From a bacterium (GTDB lineage: Bacteria > Electryoneota > RPQS01): a stretch of DNA of 64,000 bases. Shown one piece after another: positions 63,210 through 64,000 of the stretch. The stretch spans positions 342,806 to 406,805 of the forward strand of contig JAHDVH010000003.1 of NCBI GenBank assembly GCA_023382385.1, written 5' to 3'. The notes beneath the pieces were generated by a model. It saw only the letters and a program-made list of their open reading frames with translations, was not told the origin of the DNA and made no database searches. The position numbers and the translations under genes are program-made. Within the stretch, counting starts at the first letter, position 1, and the number at the start of each line of letters is the position of its first letter.

Positions 63210-64000
63210 TTACTTTTTGCGCCTCTTGGAAGAGCTTTCCAAGATCGGAGCGAGGGCATCCACCAGCGTGGGTTCACCGATCTCCTGCAGGTCATACATC
63301 ACGCGCACGTGCGGCTTAGTAATCTTGATGACGCGACCGAGGTCAATCGGTGTCGCAACGATCACCGAATCCACTTTCGCCTTTGTAATCGTTGCCTCAA
63401 GGTCCTTCATCTGCTTTTCCCCGTATCCCATTGCTGGAAGCAGCGAACCAATGCCGGGATAGATCCTGAACGTCTCGGCAATCGAGCCGACCGCGAAGGG
63501 ACGCGGATCCACCATCTCGGCAGCCCCGTATTTCTTTGCCGCGACCACTCCCGCGCCATACTTCATCTCGCCGTGCGTGCACGTCGGGCCGTCTTCAATC
63601 ACCAGAACGCGCTTGCCGCGAATCTTCTCGGGGTGTTCAACCTTGATCGGAGAAGCGGCATCGATCACCATCGCCTTCGGATTGACTTCTTCAATCGTCT
63701 GCCTGAGCTGTTGAATCTGCTCCGGTGCCGCGCTGTCGATCTTGTTCATCACAATCACATCGGCCATGCGGAAATTCGTCTCGCCGGGATAATAGGTCAT
63801 CTCGTTGCCGGCTCGCAGCGGATCGGCGACCGTGATGTAAATATCCGGCTTGAAGAACGGTAAATCGTTGTTCCCACCGTCCCACAAAATCACATCCGCT
63901 TCCTTCTCCGCCTCACGCAGAATCTTCTCGTAGTCCACGCCCGCATAGATGACTTGTCCGCGCGCGATGTGTGGCTCGTATTCCTCCATCTCCTCAATGG
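63210..64000 (-). CDS. cyclic 2,3-diphosphoglycerate synthetase-like GTPase-fold protein (N-terminus outside window)
   Basis: At least 263 residues; the frame is open to the window edge, so the N-terminal part is missing and the first visible ATG is not necessarily the start. DVILWDGGNNDLPFFKPD and MADVIVMNKIDSA are P-loop NTPase features (metal Asp and NKxD base specificity). GPTCTHGEMKYGAGVVAA is the conserved region of the archaeal cyclic diphosphoglycerate synthetase family. In bacteria related proteins are common but their role is not established. A Lys/Arg-rich tail (SSSKRRKK) ends it. Confidence 0.8.
   Translation of the reverse strand, partial: IEEMEEYEPHIARGQVIYAGVDYEKILREAEKEADVILWDGGNNDLPFFKPDIYITVADPLRAGNEMTYYPGETNFRMADVIVMNKIDSAAPEQIQQLRQTIEEVNPKAMVIDAASPIKVEHPEKIRGKRVLVIEDGPTCTHGEMKYGAGVVAAKKYGAAEMVDPRPFAVGSIAETFRIYPGIGSLLPAMGYGEKQMKDLEATITKAKVDSVIVATPIDLGRVIKITKPHVRVMYDLQEIGEPTLVDALAPILESSSKRRKK

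Overview
The window looks like part of the chromosome of an uncultured, anaerobic or facultative, Gram-negative bacterium of the FCB superphylum (Calditrichota, KSB1, Zixibacteria and similar lineages). Two large secreted proteins end in a type IX secretion (Por) sorting domain with the NYPNPFNP signature and a terminal MLLLK. Genes are preceded by purine-rich ribosome sites. Several promoters fit a TTGnnn-N17-TATATT pattern. No rRNA, tRNA, CRISPR array, insertion sequence or prophage is seen.

Layout. (1) 165-2897: a glutamine amidotransferase, a TlpA-like lipoprotein, thioredoxin and an NmrA-like reductase. (2) 3024-13020: exported proteins, namely an esterase-like alpha/beta hydrolase, a subtilisin-like protease and a von Willebrand A protein with a T9SS tag. 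(3) 13350-22517 (+): an Hmc-like redox operon with a tetraheme cytochrome, a four-cluster ferredoxin-type subunit, an NrfD/HybB-type membrane subunit, a 40-residue HmcD-like peptide, a 13-heme cytochrome and two tandem 17-heme cytochromes each fused to a membrane cytochrome b. (4) 23198-30791 (-): a second cytochrome block with an NrfH-like anchored 18-heme protein, a small HTH protein, a 9-heme lipoprotein, an outer-membrane barrel, an 11-heme cytochrome and a 9-heme lipoprotein. This looks like a porin-cytochrome conduit. (5) 31104-36803 (-): a membrane protein, threonine aldolase and cobalamin-dependent methionine synthase. (6) 36984-43697 (-): a T9SS protein, then a tightly overlapping set of lipoprotein, sigma-54 activator, Ser/Thr kinase with PEGA repeats and TPR membrane protein. 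(7) 44283-49404: a 2-oxoacid:ferredoxin oxidoreductase and malic enzyme. (8) 49623-54697: a sulfur island with an ArsR-rhodanese regulator, thioredoxin, octaheme tetrathionate-reductase-like cytochrome, cytochrome b and a two-part YeeE/YedE transporter. (9) 55036-60114: dehydrogenase, HMG-CoA-lyase-like enzyme, CoA-transferase and an aconitase-family pair. (10) 60636-64000: a FabV-like reductase, acyl-CoA dehydrogenase and a truncated cyclic-diphosphoglycerate-synthetase-like protein.

How it fits together. The window encodes 104 CxxCH heme sites plus two expanded-spacing sites in nine proteins. A plausible physiology is oxidation of organic and branched-chain acids through ferredoxin and acyl-CoA dehydrogenase, with electrons passing via quinone to periplasmic multiheme cytochromes and then to an extracellular or sulfur-oxyanion acceptor. 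Two perfect TGTGA-N6-TCACA sites, before the Hmc-like operon and before the dehydrogenase/aconitase operon, suggest one CRP/FNR-family regulator links respiration to carbon metabolism. The most unexpected DNA signal is a 72-bp promoter-plus-double-palindrome element present twice, 37.5 kb apart and in opposite orientation (22872-22943 and 60392-60463).
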